Source of the DNA: Nocardia huaxiensis
GTDB lineage: Bacteria > Actinomycetota > Actinomycetes > Mycobacteriales > Mycobacteriaceae
DNA: 64,000 bases
Assembly: GCF_013744875.1 (NCBI RefSeq)
Contig: NZ_CP059399.1
Span: 1,302,001-1,366,000, forward strand
Direction of reading: 5' to 3'
In this document: in pieces, positions 1-7,220 of the stretch
Numbering within the stretch: the first letter of the stretch is position 1
How the letters are laid out: each line of letters starts with the position of its first letter
Notes under the pieces: generated by a model
Seen by the model: the letters and a program-made list of their open reading frames with translations, nothing else
Told to the model about the DNA's origin: nothing
Database searches by the model: none
Position numbers and translations under genes: made by a program

Positions 1-208
1 TGAGGGCAAGCCGGGCAAGGGCCCGCTGCTGCGCGTCGGCTCGGTGCTCGCCATCGAGCCCATGCTGACGCTCGGCACCACGGAAACCAAAGTCCTGGAA
101 GACGATTGGACAGTCGTCACCACCGATGGTTCCCGCGCCGCGCACTGGGAGCACACGGTCGCCGTCACCGAGGACGGCCCCCGCATCCTGACCCTGCGTC
201 CGGAATAG
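1..208 (+). CDS. map: Methionine aminopeptidase type I, C-terminal fragment
   Basis: This is the 3' end of an open frame that enters from the left edge; the first full codon is at base 2 and the stop is TAG at 206-208. The 68 visible residues contain AIEPM and HWEHTVAVT, the two C-terminal segments of type I methionine aminopeptidase that each supply a metal-binding Glu. The enzyme removes the initiator Met from new proteins in the cytosol. The N-terminal part lies outside the window, so completeness cannot be judged. A strong hairpin follows 13 bases after the stop. Confidence 0.9.
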   Translation, partial: EGKPGKGPLLRVGSVLAIEPMLTLGTTETKVLEDDWTVVTTDGSRAAHWEHTVAVTEDGPRILTLRPE

Positions 209-221
209 GTACTTTCCGCAG

Positions 222-260
222 GAAACGCCGCATCCTCCTTCCCGGAGGGTGCGGCGTTTC
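222..260 (+). terminator. Hairpin terminator after map
   Basis: A 17-base arm beginning GAAACGCCGC (222-238) pairs with an arm ending GCGGCGTTTC (244-260), with one mismatch and a 5-base loop. There is no U-tract, which is common in actinomycete terminators. It lies between the map stop and the SDR start, so it may also shape the SDR leader. Confidence 0.75.
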
Positions 261-277
261 TCGTGTTGGATGGGCGC

Positions 278-1096
278 ATGGCCGACAAGGTTGTGCTCAT
301 CACCGGAACGTCGACGGGTATCGGGCTCGCGCTGGCGGCGGCGGCCGTCGACGCGGGGTATCGGGTGGTTGCCACGCTGCGGAATCCGGATCGTGGTGAT
401 GCGGTGCGGTCCACGGGCGCGGATGTCCGCACACTCGATGTGACGGACGCGAAGTCGGTGGCGGACTGCCTGGCCGGGGTGATCGCGGATTACGGGCGAC
501 TGGATGCCGTGGTCAACAATGCGGGCGCGTCGGTGCTCGGCACGGTGGAGAACCTGCCGATGGCGGAGATCCGGCGGGCGCTGGAGGTCAACTTCTTCGG
601 CGTGGTCGAGGTGACCCGCGCGGCCATGCCGCACCTGCGCGCGTCCGGGGGCCGGGTGGTGACGGTGTCGAGTGTCGGCGGCGTGGTCGGCCAGCCGTTC
701 AATGAGGCGTACTGTGCCGCCAAGTTCGCGGTGGAAGGCTTCATGGAGAGCCTGGCTCCGGTGGCCGCCACGGTCGGCGTGGGCGTGAGCCTGGTCGAAC
801 CCGGTGCCGTGGCAACGGAATTCGTGGCCAACGCGGGGGTGAACCCGGCCCATGCCATTGCCGAAGCGGGCCCGTACGCTCCCGCGCTGAAGGCGTACAT
901 CGAGCGCACCCTGGGCGCCTACACGGTCGGGCAGACCGCGGAAGAGGTTGCGGCGGTGGTGATGCAGGCGCTGACCGCCGAACCGATCGTCTTCCGCTGG
1001 CAAACCTCCGACTGGGCAAGGGATTTCGTCACCAACAAGCTGTTGGACCTGGATGGTTCCAGGGTGCAGGGCCTGACCGGCGGCTGGGTCTCCTAG
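278..1096 (+). CDS. SDR family NAD(P)-dependent oxidoreductase
   Basis: Classical short-chain dehydrogenase/reductase of about 272 residues. It starts MADKVVLITG and has the cofactor motif TGTSTGIG near the N-terminus, NNAG in the middle, a Ser in VSSVGG and the catalytic YCAAK (YxxxK). It therefore probably catalyses NAD(P)(H)-dependent oxidation or reduction of an alcohol or carbonyl. The substrate cannot be read from the sequence. A GTG at 263 is in frame, but it sits just after the upstream hairpin, and the ATG at 278 places the Rossmann strand where it normally begins, so I prefer 278. It converges on the minus-strand TmrB-like gene with a 6-base gap. There is no sign of an operon. Confidence 0.9.
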   Translation: MADKVVLITGTSTGIGLALAAAAVDAGYRVVATLRNPDRGDAVRSTGADVRTLDVTDAKSVADCLAGVIADYGRLDAVVNNAGASVLGTVENLPMAEIRRALEVNFFGVVEVTRAAMPHLRASGGRVVTVSSVGGVVGQPFNEAYCAAKFAVEGFMESLAPVAATVGVGVSLVEPGAVATEFVANAGVNPAHAIAEAGPYAPALKAYIERTLGAYTVGQTAEEVAAVVMQALTAEPIVFRWQTSDWARDFVTNKLLDLDGSRVQGLTGGWVS

Positions 1097-1102
1097 CGCC
1101 CG

Positions 1103-1699
1103 TCAGAACCGAATGTGCCGGACTCCCACCAGAGCTCGGCGCAACCGGGTGCGGATCGGGCCGTCGGTGTCGGGGGTGAGGGTGAGGCCGGCGGAGGCCG
1201 CGATGCGGTCGGCGACCTCGGTGATGTCGATATGGTCGGTGTGGATGTGTTCGGCGAATTCGGGGGCCTGGAGGGCTTCGAGGCAGGGGTCGATGCGGGC
1301 GATGGCCCAGCTTTCGGGGCGCAGGCCGAACCATTCGCGCTCGCGGAGTCTGTTCGCGACCGTCGCGTGTTCGGCGAGCAGGGCGAAATGCCGCACGTCG
1401 TGGCCGGATTCGCGAAGGCGGCCTACCGTTTCGTCGAAATAGGCCGGGACCACCACGGTCATCGGGGCGATGACGACACCGTCGTGTTTTCTCAGCACCA
1501 GGTCGAGGGCTTCGAATACGCCTTGCCGCCAGGCGGGGAAATCCTGGAAATCCGTACGCAATTCGGCGGGGATGGTGCGGTGTATGCCGAAACCGACCAT
1601 TTCCGGGTCGCATACGACGCTGCCGGGGAGTCGGCGGTGCAATTCGTATGCGGTCTGGGTCTTTCCGCCGCCGAAGGGGCCGTTGATCCACAGGAGCAT
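1103..1699 (-). CDS. TmrB-like P-loop NTPase
   Basis: About 198 residues starting MLLWINGPFGGGKTQ. The Walker A motif GPFGGGKT lies at residues 7-14, and LHRRLPGS, APMTVVVPAYFDE and the AxxIDPCLEAL/HIHTDHIDI segments match, by my recollection, the whole length of Bacillus TmrB, the tunicamycin-resistance ATP-binding protein. An in-frame start 36 bases upstream (1735) would add 12 residues; TmrB proteins begin at the strand right before the P-loop, so 1699 is preferred. The natural substrate is unknown; many actinomycete homologues are only annotated as AAA or adenylate-kinase-like proteins. It stands alone on the minus strand. Confidence 0.75.
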   Translation of the reverse strand: MLLWINGPFGGGKTQTAYELHRRLPGSVVCDPEMVGFGIHRTIPAELRTDFQDFPAWRQGVFEALDLVLRKHDGVVIAPMTVVVPAYFDETVGRLRESGHDVRHFALLAEHATVANRLREREWFGLRPESWAIARIDPCLEALQAPEFAEHIHTDHIDITEVADRIAASAGLTLTPDTDGPIRTRLRRALVGVRHIRF

Positions 1700-1761
1700 G
1701 GTCGCCACTCTAACCAGATTCTCGCGTTGCGGCATTCGCGCGCTCGCTCGTGCGAAACGAT

Positions 1762-1799
1762 GAAAGGCCCGTCTCCGGGATTTCCGGAGCGGGCCTTTC
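1762..1799 (-). terminator. Hairpin terminator of the secreted Gly/Ala-rich gene
   Basis: The arms GAAAGGCCCG and CGGGCCTTTC are complementary, and internal TCTCCGG/CCGGAG extends the pairing. It sits 22 bases past the stop of the minus-strand gene ending at 1822 and is the likely transcription end for it. Confidence 0.8.
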
Positions 1800-1821
1800 A
1801 GGCGTAGTCGGCAGTGTGGTT

Positions 1822-2364
1822 CTACTGCACCACGTTCGGGACGACGCTGGGGTTGGTGGCGCCCACGGCCGCGCCGATGCCCGCGCCCACGCCGGTGCCG
1901 ATGGCGGCTCCGATGCCCGCGCCCACGGCCACGGGGACGGCTTCACCGGCGGCGAAGCCGAGGCCCGCGCCGACGAGTCCGCCGGTGATCGCACCGCCGG
2001 GAATGGTGCCGATCTCGGTCACTACGGCGGGAGCGCCGACGACGCTGCCGATGGCGGCACCGGTGACCGCGCCCACGCCGCCGCCGATCACGGCACCGGC
2101 CGCGCCGGCGGGCAGTCCGGCCACGCCGCCGACGATGCCGCCGCCGACCGCGCCCACACCGGCGCCGATGCCCGCGCCCACGGCCGCGCCGCTGGCGATC
2201 GGGTTGGAGGCGGGGGCGGCGACGGGCTGCACGGCTGCGACCGGCTGGGCCGGGGTTTCGGGGGTGGCGGCCGAGGCGGTGCCCGCGCCGACGCTCATGA
2301 GGAATGCCGGGACAGCTACGGCGACGGCGCCGATTCCGGCCTTGGTGACAAAGCTCTTCTTCAT
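1822..2364 (-). CDS. Small secreted Gly/Ala-rich (glycine-zipper-like) protein
   Basis: A 180-residue protein starting MKKSFVTKAGIG, with a GAAGGA ribosome-binding site about 9 bases upstream. A frame open to 2415 would add 17 polar residues ahead of what is clearly a signal peptide, so the ATG at 2364 is chosen. The signal peptide (about residues 1-31) ends in GTASAA with a probable AXA cleavage site. The rest is almost entirely Gly, Ala, Val and Ile in GxxxG-like patterns (GAGIGAGVGAVGGG and similar), suggesting packed transmembrane or amyloid-like strands in the cell envelope. Such proteins are common in Nocardia and relatives, and I know of no assigned function. The 165 bases upstream of it are comparatively AT-rich and probably hold its promoter. 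Confidence 0.75.
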   Translation of the reverse strand: MKKSFVTKAGIGAVAVAVPAFLMSVGAGTASAATPETPAQPVAAVQPVAAPASNPIASGAAVGAGIGAGVGAVGGGIVGGVAGLPAGAAGAVIGGGVGAVTGAAIGSVVGAPAVVTEIGTIPGGAITGGLVGAGLGFAAGEAVPVAVGAGIGAAIGTGVGAGIGAAVGATNPSVVPNVVQ

Positions 2365-2529
2365 GGGAAATTGTCCTTCAGGATTCTCGAGACTGTTTGT
2401 CTCTACCTGGGACATTACTCGCTTGTGAAACGCGCTTGTTTATTCTTTCTGTCACGGAATTCCGGATACGTGTCGCAGGTCTCGCCCTATTTCCCCGGAC
2501 CGGATTATCTGTGCGAGATTTGTCCGAAT

Positions 2530-2973
2530 TCAGGATTCGAGAAGGATGGTGACCGGCCCGTCATTGGTCAGTTCCACGTGCATATGAGCGCCGAAACGTC
2601 CCGTCGCGACGGTGGCGCCCAATTCCCGCAGGGTGGCCGCGAACGCGTCGACGAGCGGCTCGGCGACCGGTCCCGGCGCGGCCGCCGACCAGGACGGGCG
2701 ACGGCCCTTGGCGGTGTCGGCGTAGAGGGTGAACTGGCTGATCACCAGAATCGGCGCGCCCAGATCGGCGGCGGAACGCTCACCGTCGAGAATGCGCAGC
2801 CGGAACAGCTTGTCGGCCAAGGCTTTCGCGGTCGCCTCGGTATCGCTGTGGGTGACGCCGACCAGCGCCACCAATCCCTGGGGCGCGCCGTGCGCCGCCG
2901 GGTCTATGCGCCCGACCACCGCGCCGTCCACGGTCACCTGCGCGGAGCTCACGCGCTGCACCAGTACTCGCAT
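2530..2973 (-). CDS. dtd: D-aminoacyl-tRNA deacylase
   Basis: 147 residues starting [13 protein letters not shown], the standard DTD N-terminus, and of normal length for the family. The signature [17 protein letters not shown] and the C-terminal NDGPVT (the Gly-Pro motif that positions the D-aminoacyl group) are intact. The cytosolic enzyme hydrolyses D-aminoacyl-tRNA, recycling tRNA and keeping D-residues out of proteins. The same frame stays open upstream to 4455, but that part is the antisense of the GQGG repeat of the neighbouring gene and is not coding. The divergent gap to the next plus-strand gene (2974-3108) must hold promoters for both; I see no clear motif there. Confidence 0.93.
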   Translation of the reverse strand: MRVLVQRVSSAQVTVDGAVVGRIDPAAHGAPQGLVALVGVTHSDTEATAKALADKLFRLRILDGERSAADLGAPILVISQFTLYADTAKGRRPSWSAAAPGPVAEPLVDAFAATLRELGATVATGRFGAHMHVELTNDGPVTILLES

Positions 2974-3108
2974 GCCTGCGATCCTCCCGTATGCGTTTCG
3001 CCGGGGAATCCGCCGGGTCTTCAATCTGTAGCCATTTTCCGGTAACTCTTGCGGCATACGGTGTTTCGGCTGATTGGCGTGCAAAAGGTGGCATCGGAGG
3101 CGTGCTTC

Positions 3109-5100
3109 GTGGGTGAGTCGGGCTGGGCCGATTACGGCAAGGGCCAGAAGGTCAAGATCGATCTGGGGGTGGCGCTGAAATGCGCGCAGGCGTGTTCCGA
3201 CATGATCGGCACGCTCAAGGCCGTCCAGGCGCACGCCAACGGGAGTCAGATCGGCAAGATGGACGGCGAGAAGTTCGGCGGCCTGGATTCTGGCATCGAG
3301 CTGGCCGGCAAGTTCAATGTCCTCGCGGCCCAGGTGGATCTGCAGATAACCAAGCACATCGCCGCATTGAACGACCTGGTGGACATGTTCAAGGACGCCG
3401 GGACCAGGTACAAGGACTCGGAGAAGGACACCGGGGGGATCTTCGAGAAACTCACGCTGGTCAGCCGCGATCCCGGCAAGGCCACGCTCACCGGTTCGGT
3501 GCCGAAGTTCACCACGCCCATCGACTCCAAGGCGAACCGCACGCCCCCGACCTCGATCACCGACCCCTCGGTGAAAACCGAGCGGCCCCAACCGGCGACC
3601 ACCGCCGAGAATCCGGAGCGGCTCGGCCTCCGCGAACTCTACGACCTCGGGGTCGCCATCAATGCCGAACATGTCGGCAATGCGGCGATGGAATACCAGT
3701 ACCTGACGGAGCAGGTGATCAAGGCCGCGAACACGCTCAAGACGAATTTCGTGAGTCTGACCGCGGAGAGCTGGGAGAGCAGTGCGGGCGACGCGGCGGT
3801 GGCTGCGATCGGCAGGTACGGCAATACGGCGATGGCGCTCGCGAACTGCATGAAGGTGGCCGATGAGAACCTCGCGTTCACGGCGCTGTGGCTGACGTCG
3901 ACCAAGGCGCACATGCCGACCGATCCCGTCGAATCCGCCTGCGGTGACGACGAAGACGAGTACCAGGAGAAGTACAAGACGCATTACGCCGATGAGCTGC
4001 CGTATTCGGACAAGGCGTTTCCCATTGTGACCGAGGCCAATCCGCCGACCCCGGGGGAGCTGAAGCCGAAGGACGAGAAGCCCAAGGACGGCCAGGGTGA
4101 CGGCCAGGGTGGTGGCCAGGGTGGTGGCCAAGGTGGTGGTCAGGGTGGTGGCCAGGGCGGCGGTCAGGGTGGTGGCCAGGGCGGCGGTCAGGGTGGAGGC
4201 CAGGGCGGCGGTCAGGGTGGAGGCCAGGGCGGCGGTCAGGGTGGAGGCCAGGGCGGCGGTCAGGGTGGAGGCCAGGGCGGCGGTCAAGGTGGAGGCCAGG
4301 GCGGCGGTCAAGGCGGCGGTCAAGGTGGAGGCCAGGGCGGCGGTCAAGGCGGTGGCCAAGGTGGAGGCCAGGGCGGTGGCCAGGGCGGTGGCCAGGGTGG
4401 TGGCCAAGGTGGAGGTCAGGGTGGTGGCCAAGGCGGAGGTCAGGGTGGTGGCCAAGGCGGTGGCGGCACCGGAAACGGTGGCGGTGGCACCGGCAGTGGC
4501 GGTTCCGGCTCGGGTAGTGGTGGTTCCGGTTCCGGTGGTTCCGGTTCGGGCAGTGGCAATTCCGGCAACGGCTCCAACGACAGTTCGAGCATTCAGTCGG
4601 CTCTGACGTCCTTGCTGAGCACCATCACCCAGACGCTGCCGACCCTCGCGCAGCAGCTGCCGGAGCTGATCGAGGCGCTCGAGAAGTTGCAGGGCGCCGA
4701 CACCACCGACGACACGACCACCCCCGCGACCAATGACTTCTCCGGCCTCACAGGCGTTTTCGAGAAGTACCCGGAGTTGAAGGCGGCGCTCGCGTCGTCT
4801 CCGGAACTGGCCGCGTTGATCAGCACCAACACCGCGTTCAACCCGCTCGGCGAAATGCTGGGCATTGCGACCGCCGATGCCACGGTGACCAATGCCGCGA
4901 CCGTGGACGACGGCGCCGCCACGACCACGCAGGTGCTTCCGCGCGCCTCGGTGCCCGAAACCGGTACCGGCCCACAGGATTGGACGCAGATCACCCCCGG
5001 ACTCACCGCGGAACCGCAGCCCGACACCGGCTTCCGGCTCAATGACACCGAGCCGGCTCCGGCGGTCGTCGCCCCGGCGGACGAGGTGCTGGAGGTATGA
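3109..5100 (+). CDS. EspB-like fused PE-PPE-like ESX substrate with Gly-Gln repeat tail
   Basis: 663 residues from a GTG start; GGAGG at 3096-3100 lies 8 bases upstream and decides this start over an upstream in-frame codon. Residues 1-110 look like a PE-type helical hairpin ending in Y101-KDS-E105, which fits the YxxxD/E type VII export signal. Residues about 185-290 form a second helical domain with W222 in a WES turn, resembling the PPE helical hairpin. A Gly-Gln tandem repeat fills about 328-452, followed by a Gly-Ser linker and a helical acidic C-terminus. The PE-PPE fusion with a Gly-rich tail recalls mycobacterial EspB. The next gene, espG, overlaps by 4 bp, suggesting a dedicated chaperone. 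Export and function are inferred. Confidence 0.7.
   Translation: MGESGWADYGKGQKVKIDLGVALKCAQACSDMIGTLKAVQAHANGSQIGKMDGEKFGGLDSGIELAGKFNVLAAQVDLQITKHIAALNDLVDMFKDAGTRYKDSEKDTGGIFEKLTLVSRDPGKATLTGSVPKFTTPIDSKANRTPPTSITDPSVKTERPQPATTAENPERLGLRELYDLGVAINAEHVGNAAMEYQYLTEQVIKAANTLKTNFVSLTAESWESSAGDAAVAAIGRYGNTAMALANCMKVADENLAFTALWLTSTKAHMPTDPVESACGDDEDEYQEKYKTHYADELPYSDKAFPIVTEANPPTPGELKPKDEKPKDGQGDGQGGGQGGGQGGGQGGGQGGGQGGGQGGGQGGGQGGGQGGGQGGGQGGGQGGGQGGGQGGGQGGGQGGGQGGGQGGGQGGGQGGGQGGGQGGGQGGGQGGGQGGGQGGGQGGGQGGGQGGGGTGNGGGGTGSGGSGSGSGGSGSGGSGSGSGNSGNGSNDSSSIQSALTSLLSTITQTLPTLAQQLPELIEALEKLQGADTTDDTTTPATNDFSGLTGVFEKYPELKAALASSPELAALISTNTAFNPLGEMLGIATADATVTNAATVDDGAATTTQVLPRASVPETGTGPQDWTQITPGLTAEPQPDTGFRLNDTEPAPAVVAPADEVLEV
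4090..4464 (+). repeat. Tandem GGQG-coding repeat
   Basis: About 30 tandem 12-base units of the type GGCCAGGGTGGT, with synonymous third-base variation (GGC/GGT, CAG/CAA), encode repeated GGQG. Higher-order 24-base pairs alternating GGAGGC and GGCGGT units are visible, as expected from unequal exchange, so copy number probably varies between strains. It corresponds to about residues 328-452 of the EspB-like protein. Confidence 0.95.
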
Positions 5101-5897
5101 GCAAGCGCTGGGAATTCACCGATCTGGAGTTCCGGGTGCTCTGGGAGCGTTTCGTCGGCCGCCGGCTGCCTGGTCCGCTCACCTTCCGGAGCGATATCGA
5201 GAAGTTGGACGATTTCGAGCACGCGAAGTTCGAGACGTGGGATCGGTTGCAGCCCACCGTCGATCCCGCGCTGCGCGAGATCTTGCCGATGATCCAGCGG
5301 CCCGAGGTGTTCGTCCGGGTGCGGGCCTGGCGTGACGACGATCGGGAGAATCCGCAGGAGTGGATCAGAATCCGCGCGGCGCGCTCGGATGCGCGCGGCT
5401 ACCTGATCGTGCAGCATCCGGGCCGGACTCAACGGCACGCGAGCGGGTACACCCTCATCGACTGCGGTCCGCACGGTCTGGCCGACGGCATCGTGGAGCT
5501 GCTGCCGCAGGTCGGCGCGGGCCGGCACTCCGGAATCGCGCTGCGGAACACCGAGGTTCCGGGGACCGAGGACGACTGGCATCGTCCGCGGTCGCTGGTC
5601 TCCGAGGATGTCGAATACGCGGATGCCTACGATCACGACCGGTTCTTCGGCATTCCGGCGATCAAGACCGGCACCATCACCCTGCATCAGGGCCAGTCGA
5701 GTTTCGGCCCGCGTGGTTTGATCGAGCACAGCATGTTGTGGCGGGATCTGCCGGACGACGGCCGGTACCTGATCGAGTTGCCGTCGGACTCCCCGACGGC
5801 GGTCGGGGTGAGTGCCCGTGAGCTGTCCGACCGGATCGACGCGTGGCTGGACAAGCTGCACAGTCGTGTCGAAAACCATTGGGAGGTGCAGGGATAG
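5097..5897 (+). CDS. espG: EspG family ESX secretion chaperone (first copy)
   Basis: 266 residues. The N-terminus [15 protein letters not shown] is characteristic of the EspG family, and the length is typical. EspG proteins are cytosolic chaperones that bind the PPE-domain tip and keep PE-PPE substrates soluble until they reach the ESX machine. The start ATG overlaps the TGA of the upstream substrate gene (ATGA), with GGAGG at 5091-5095 inside that gene, so the two are translationally coupled. That makes the EspB-like protein its probable client. A second, same-type copy (36397-37200) lies behind the other EspB-like gene and a more divergent third (40900-41688) behind the PPE-like gene. Confidence 0.85.
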   Translation: MSKRWEFTDLEFRVLWERFVGRRLPGPLTFRSDIEKLDDFEHAKFETWDRLQPTVDPALREILPMIQRPEVFVRVRAWRDDDRENPQEWIRIRAARSDARGYLIVQHPGRTQRHASGYTLIDCGPHGLADGIVELLPQVGAGRHSGIALRNTEVPGTEDDWHRPRSLVSEDVEYADAYDHDRFFGIPAIKTGTITLHQGQSSFGPRGLIEHSMLWRDLPDDGRYLIELPSDSPTAVGVSARELSDRIDAWLDKLHSRVENHWEVQG

Positions 5898-6184
5898 TGC
5901 GTTTCGAACATCCTTCCGAGCCGGAGTTGCGCGCGAACTTCGAGGCCGAATTGCGTTCGGCGCTCGCGGGGGAGGGGCTGCACTCCGACACGGGTCTGGA
6001 CGATGAGACCTCGACGGCGCTGCGGTCGCTGGCGGCGGCCTTCCCGAATGTGACGCAGCAGCTGGTGGACGCGGCGCGGGCCGCGTTCGCCGGGCAGCTG
6101 GACGGTTCCAATGCCCGCGCGGCCGACGAGTTGCTGGATCGCATGATCGCCGAGCACAACCGTCGGCACTCTGCGTCGGAGTAG
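5897..6184 (+). CDS. Small helical protein downstream of espG
   Basis: 95 residues from a GTG start whose first base is the last base of the espG stop codon; GGAGG lies at about 5882-5886. The protein begins MRFEHPSEPELRANFEAELR and is predicted mostly helical, acidic and without signal peptide or membrane segment. I do not recognise a family. Position and coupling suggest an accessory protein or co-chaperone for this cassette. The second cassette has a small gene at the same position (37227-37568), but I see no clear sequence similarity between them. Confidence 0.7.
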   Translation: MRFEHPSEPELRANFEAELRSALAGEGLHSDTGLDDETSTALRSLAAAFPNVTQQLVDAARAAFAGQLDGSNARAADELLDRMIAEHNRRHSASE

Positions 6185-6363
6185 CCGGTTTTCGCTGCTG
6201 TGCGCACGAATCACGCTGCGGTGCACAGTGGTTGGCTACCTGGCGAGCAACTGCCGTTCAAGTTCGGGCAATGGTCCGGTTACCGTGGCGCACTAGCGTT
6301 CCGGTGCGCGATCCACAGAACGGGTGCGGTTCCGCCCGCGAATTGTGATGAGGAGTGACGGCG
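6185..6363 (+). promoter_or_regulatory. Gap before the WXG-toxin sub-operon
   Basis: This is the only real break (179 bases) between cassette genes upstream of the giant gene, so it probably holds a promoter for the wxg-ybaB-giant unit. I see no convincing -35/-10 pair. The 9-base word TTGGCTACC at 6232-6240 recurs at 32968-32976 in the short gap before the immunity-like gene. AGGAG at 6351-6355 is the ribosome-binding site for the next gene. Confidence 0.35.
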
Positions 6364-6690
6364 ATGACGGACAAGGTGCAGGCCTACATCGACCTGCTGG
6401 GTAAGGCCGGCGGCAAGACCGGCGATGTCCGCGATCGCATCAACAAGGTGCTCGACACCCTGGAGTCCTCGCTCGCGGCGCGCGGGCGTCCGTGGGGCAC
6501 CGACGAGATCGGCGACCAATTCGCCAATGGCGCAAACGGTTACCAGGCGACATCGGTGAATCTTGTGAAGGGCGGCCGCAATATGTCCGGCACCTTCGAC
6601 AACTTCTCCGACGCGCAGCTGAAGGCGGCGAAGGACCTGCGCGACACCGATTTCAACAGTGGCCGGGCTTACGGCCGGTCGGGGCGCTGA
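6364..6690 (+). CDS. WXG100-like type VII secretion partner of the giant toxin
   Basis: 108 residues, two predicted helices around a W44-G turn in RPWGTDEIG, the WXG100 arrangement seen in small proteins encoded upstream of large ESX-type toxins. It lacks a visible C-terminal YxxxD/E signal. AGGAG 8 bases upstream decides the ATG at 6364 over a GTG 9 bases earlier. Three bases separate it from the YbaB-like gene, which is followed directly by the giant toxin gene. The likely role is a heterodimer partner or adaptor for the WXG-like N-terminus of the giant protein, comparable to the Esx genes next to mycobacterial CpnT. That is inference. Confidence 0.75.
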   Translation: MTDKVQAYIDLLGKAGGKTGDVRDRINKVLDTLESSLAARGRPWGTDEIGDQFANGANGYQATSVNLVKGGRNMSGTFDNFSDAQLKAAKDLRDTDFNSGRAYGRSGR

Positions 6691-6693
6691 TCC

Positions 6694-7206
6694 ATGCCGA
6701 ACGAGCGGGCCAAGGCCGAGATGCACGCCGTGCTGGAGGAAGTGCAGGAGCAGATGCGGCAGGTGGCGCGCATCCAGCAGGAGCGCGTCCAGCTGACCGC
6801 GAGCGTCACCGTGCGCAAGCGGGTGACGGTCACCGTGAACGCGGACGGCACCGTCATCGAAACCAAATTCGGTTCCGGCATAGCGGATCTGAGCTATGCC
6901 GAGATCGCGCGGGCGGTCACCGAGGCGGCGCAGGGGGCGTCGGCGGAGGTGGCCCGCAAGGGCGCGGAACTGATGCAGCCGTTCCAGGAGCGGCGCTCGC
7001 GCCTGCCCAAGCTGTCCGATCTGGTGGAGGGCATGCCGGATTTCGGCGCCATGATGCCGGCCGCGCCGCCGGTGTCGACCGCGCCGCTGAACTCGGCCGA
7101 GCGGGTGGCCGAACTGGAGAACGTTTCCGGCGCACCGGAATTCGAGGACGTCGAAGTGCGGCCGGGGCGGGGCCGGGACGGCGGAGTCACCGATTCCGGC
7201 TGGTGA
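6694..7206 (+). CDS. YbaB/EbfC-like (EspL-like) ESX-associated protein
   Basis: 170 residues. An N-terminal helix (MPNERAKAEMHAVLEEVQEQ) is followed by a beta sheet with SVTVRKRVTVTVNADGTVIE and a second helix, the YbaB/EbfC fold; a proline-rich, acidic C-terminal extension of about 60 residues follows. YbaB proteins bind DNA as dimers, but ESX loci contain divergent members such as EspL with roles in stabilising secretion substrates, which fits better here. It lies 3 bases after the WXG-like gene and 14 bases before the giant gene. Confidence 0.75.
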   Translation: MPNERAKAEMHAVLEEVQEQMRQVARIQQERVQLTASVTVRKRVTVTVNADGTVIETKFGSGIADLSYAEIARAVTEAAQGASAEVARKGAELMQPFQERRSRLPKLSDLVEGMPDFGAMMPAAPPVSTAPLNSAERVAELENVSGAPEFEDVEVRPGRGRDGGVTDSGW

Positions 7207-7220
7207 TTCGGTAACAGCAT

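Noticed and set aside
2530..4455. A 641-codon minus-strand frame that would extend dtd upstream
   Set aside because: Its upstream two thirds are Thr/Leu/Ala low-complexity, the exact antisense of the GGQG repeat and the PE-PPE-like domain; only the last 147 codons match D-aminoacyl-tRNA deacylase.
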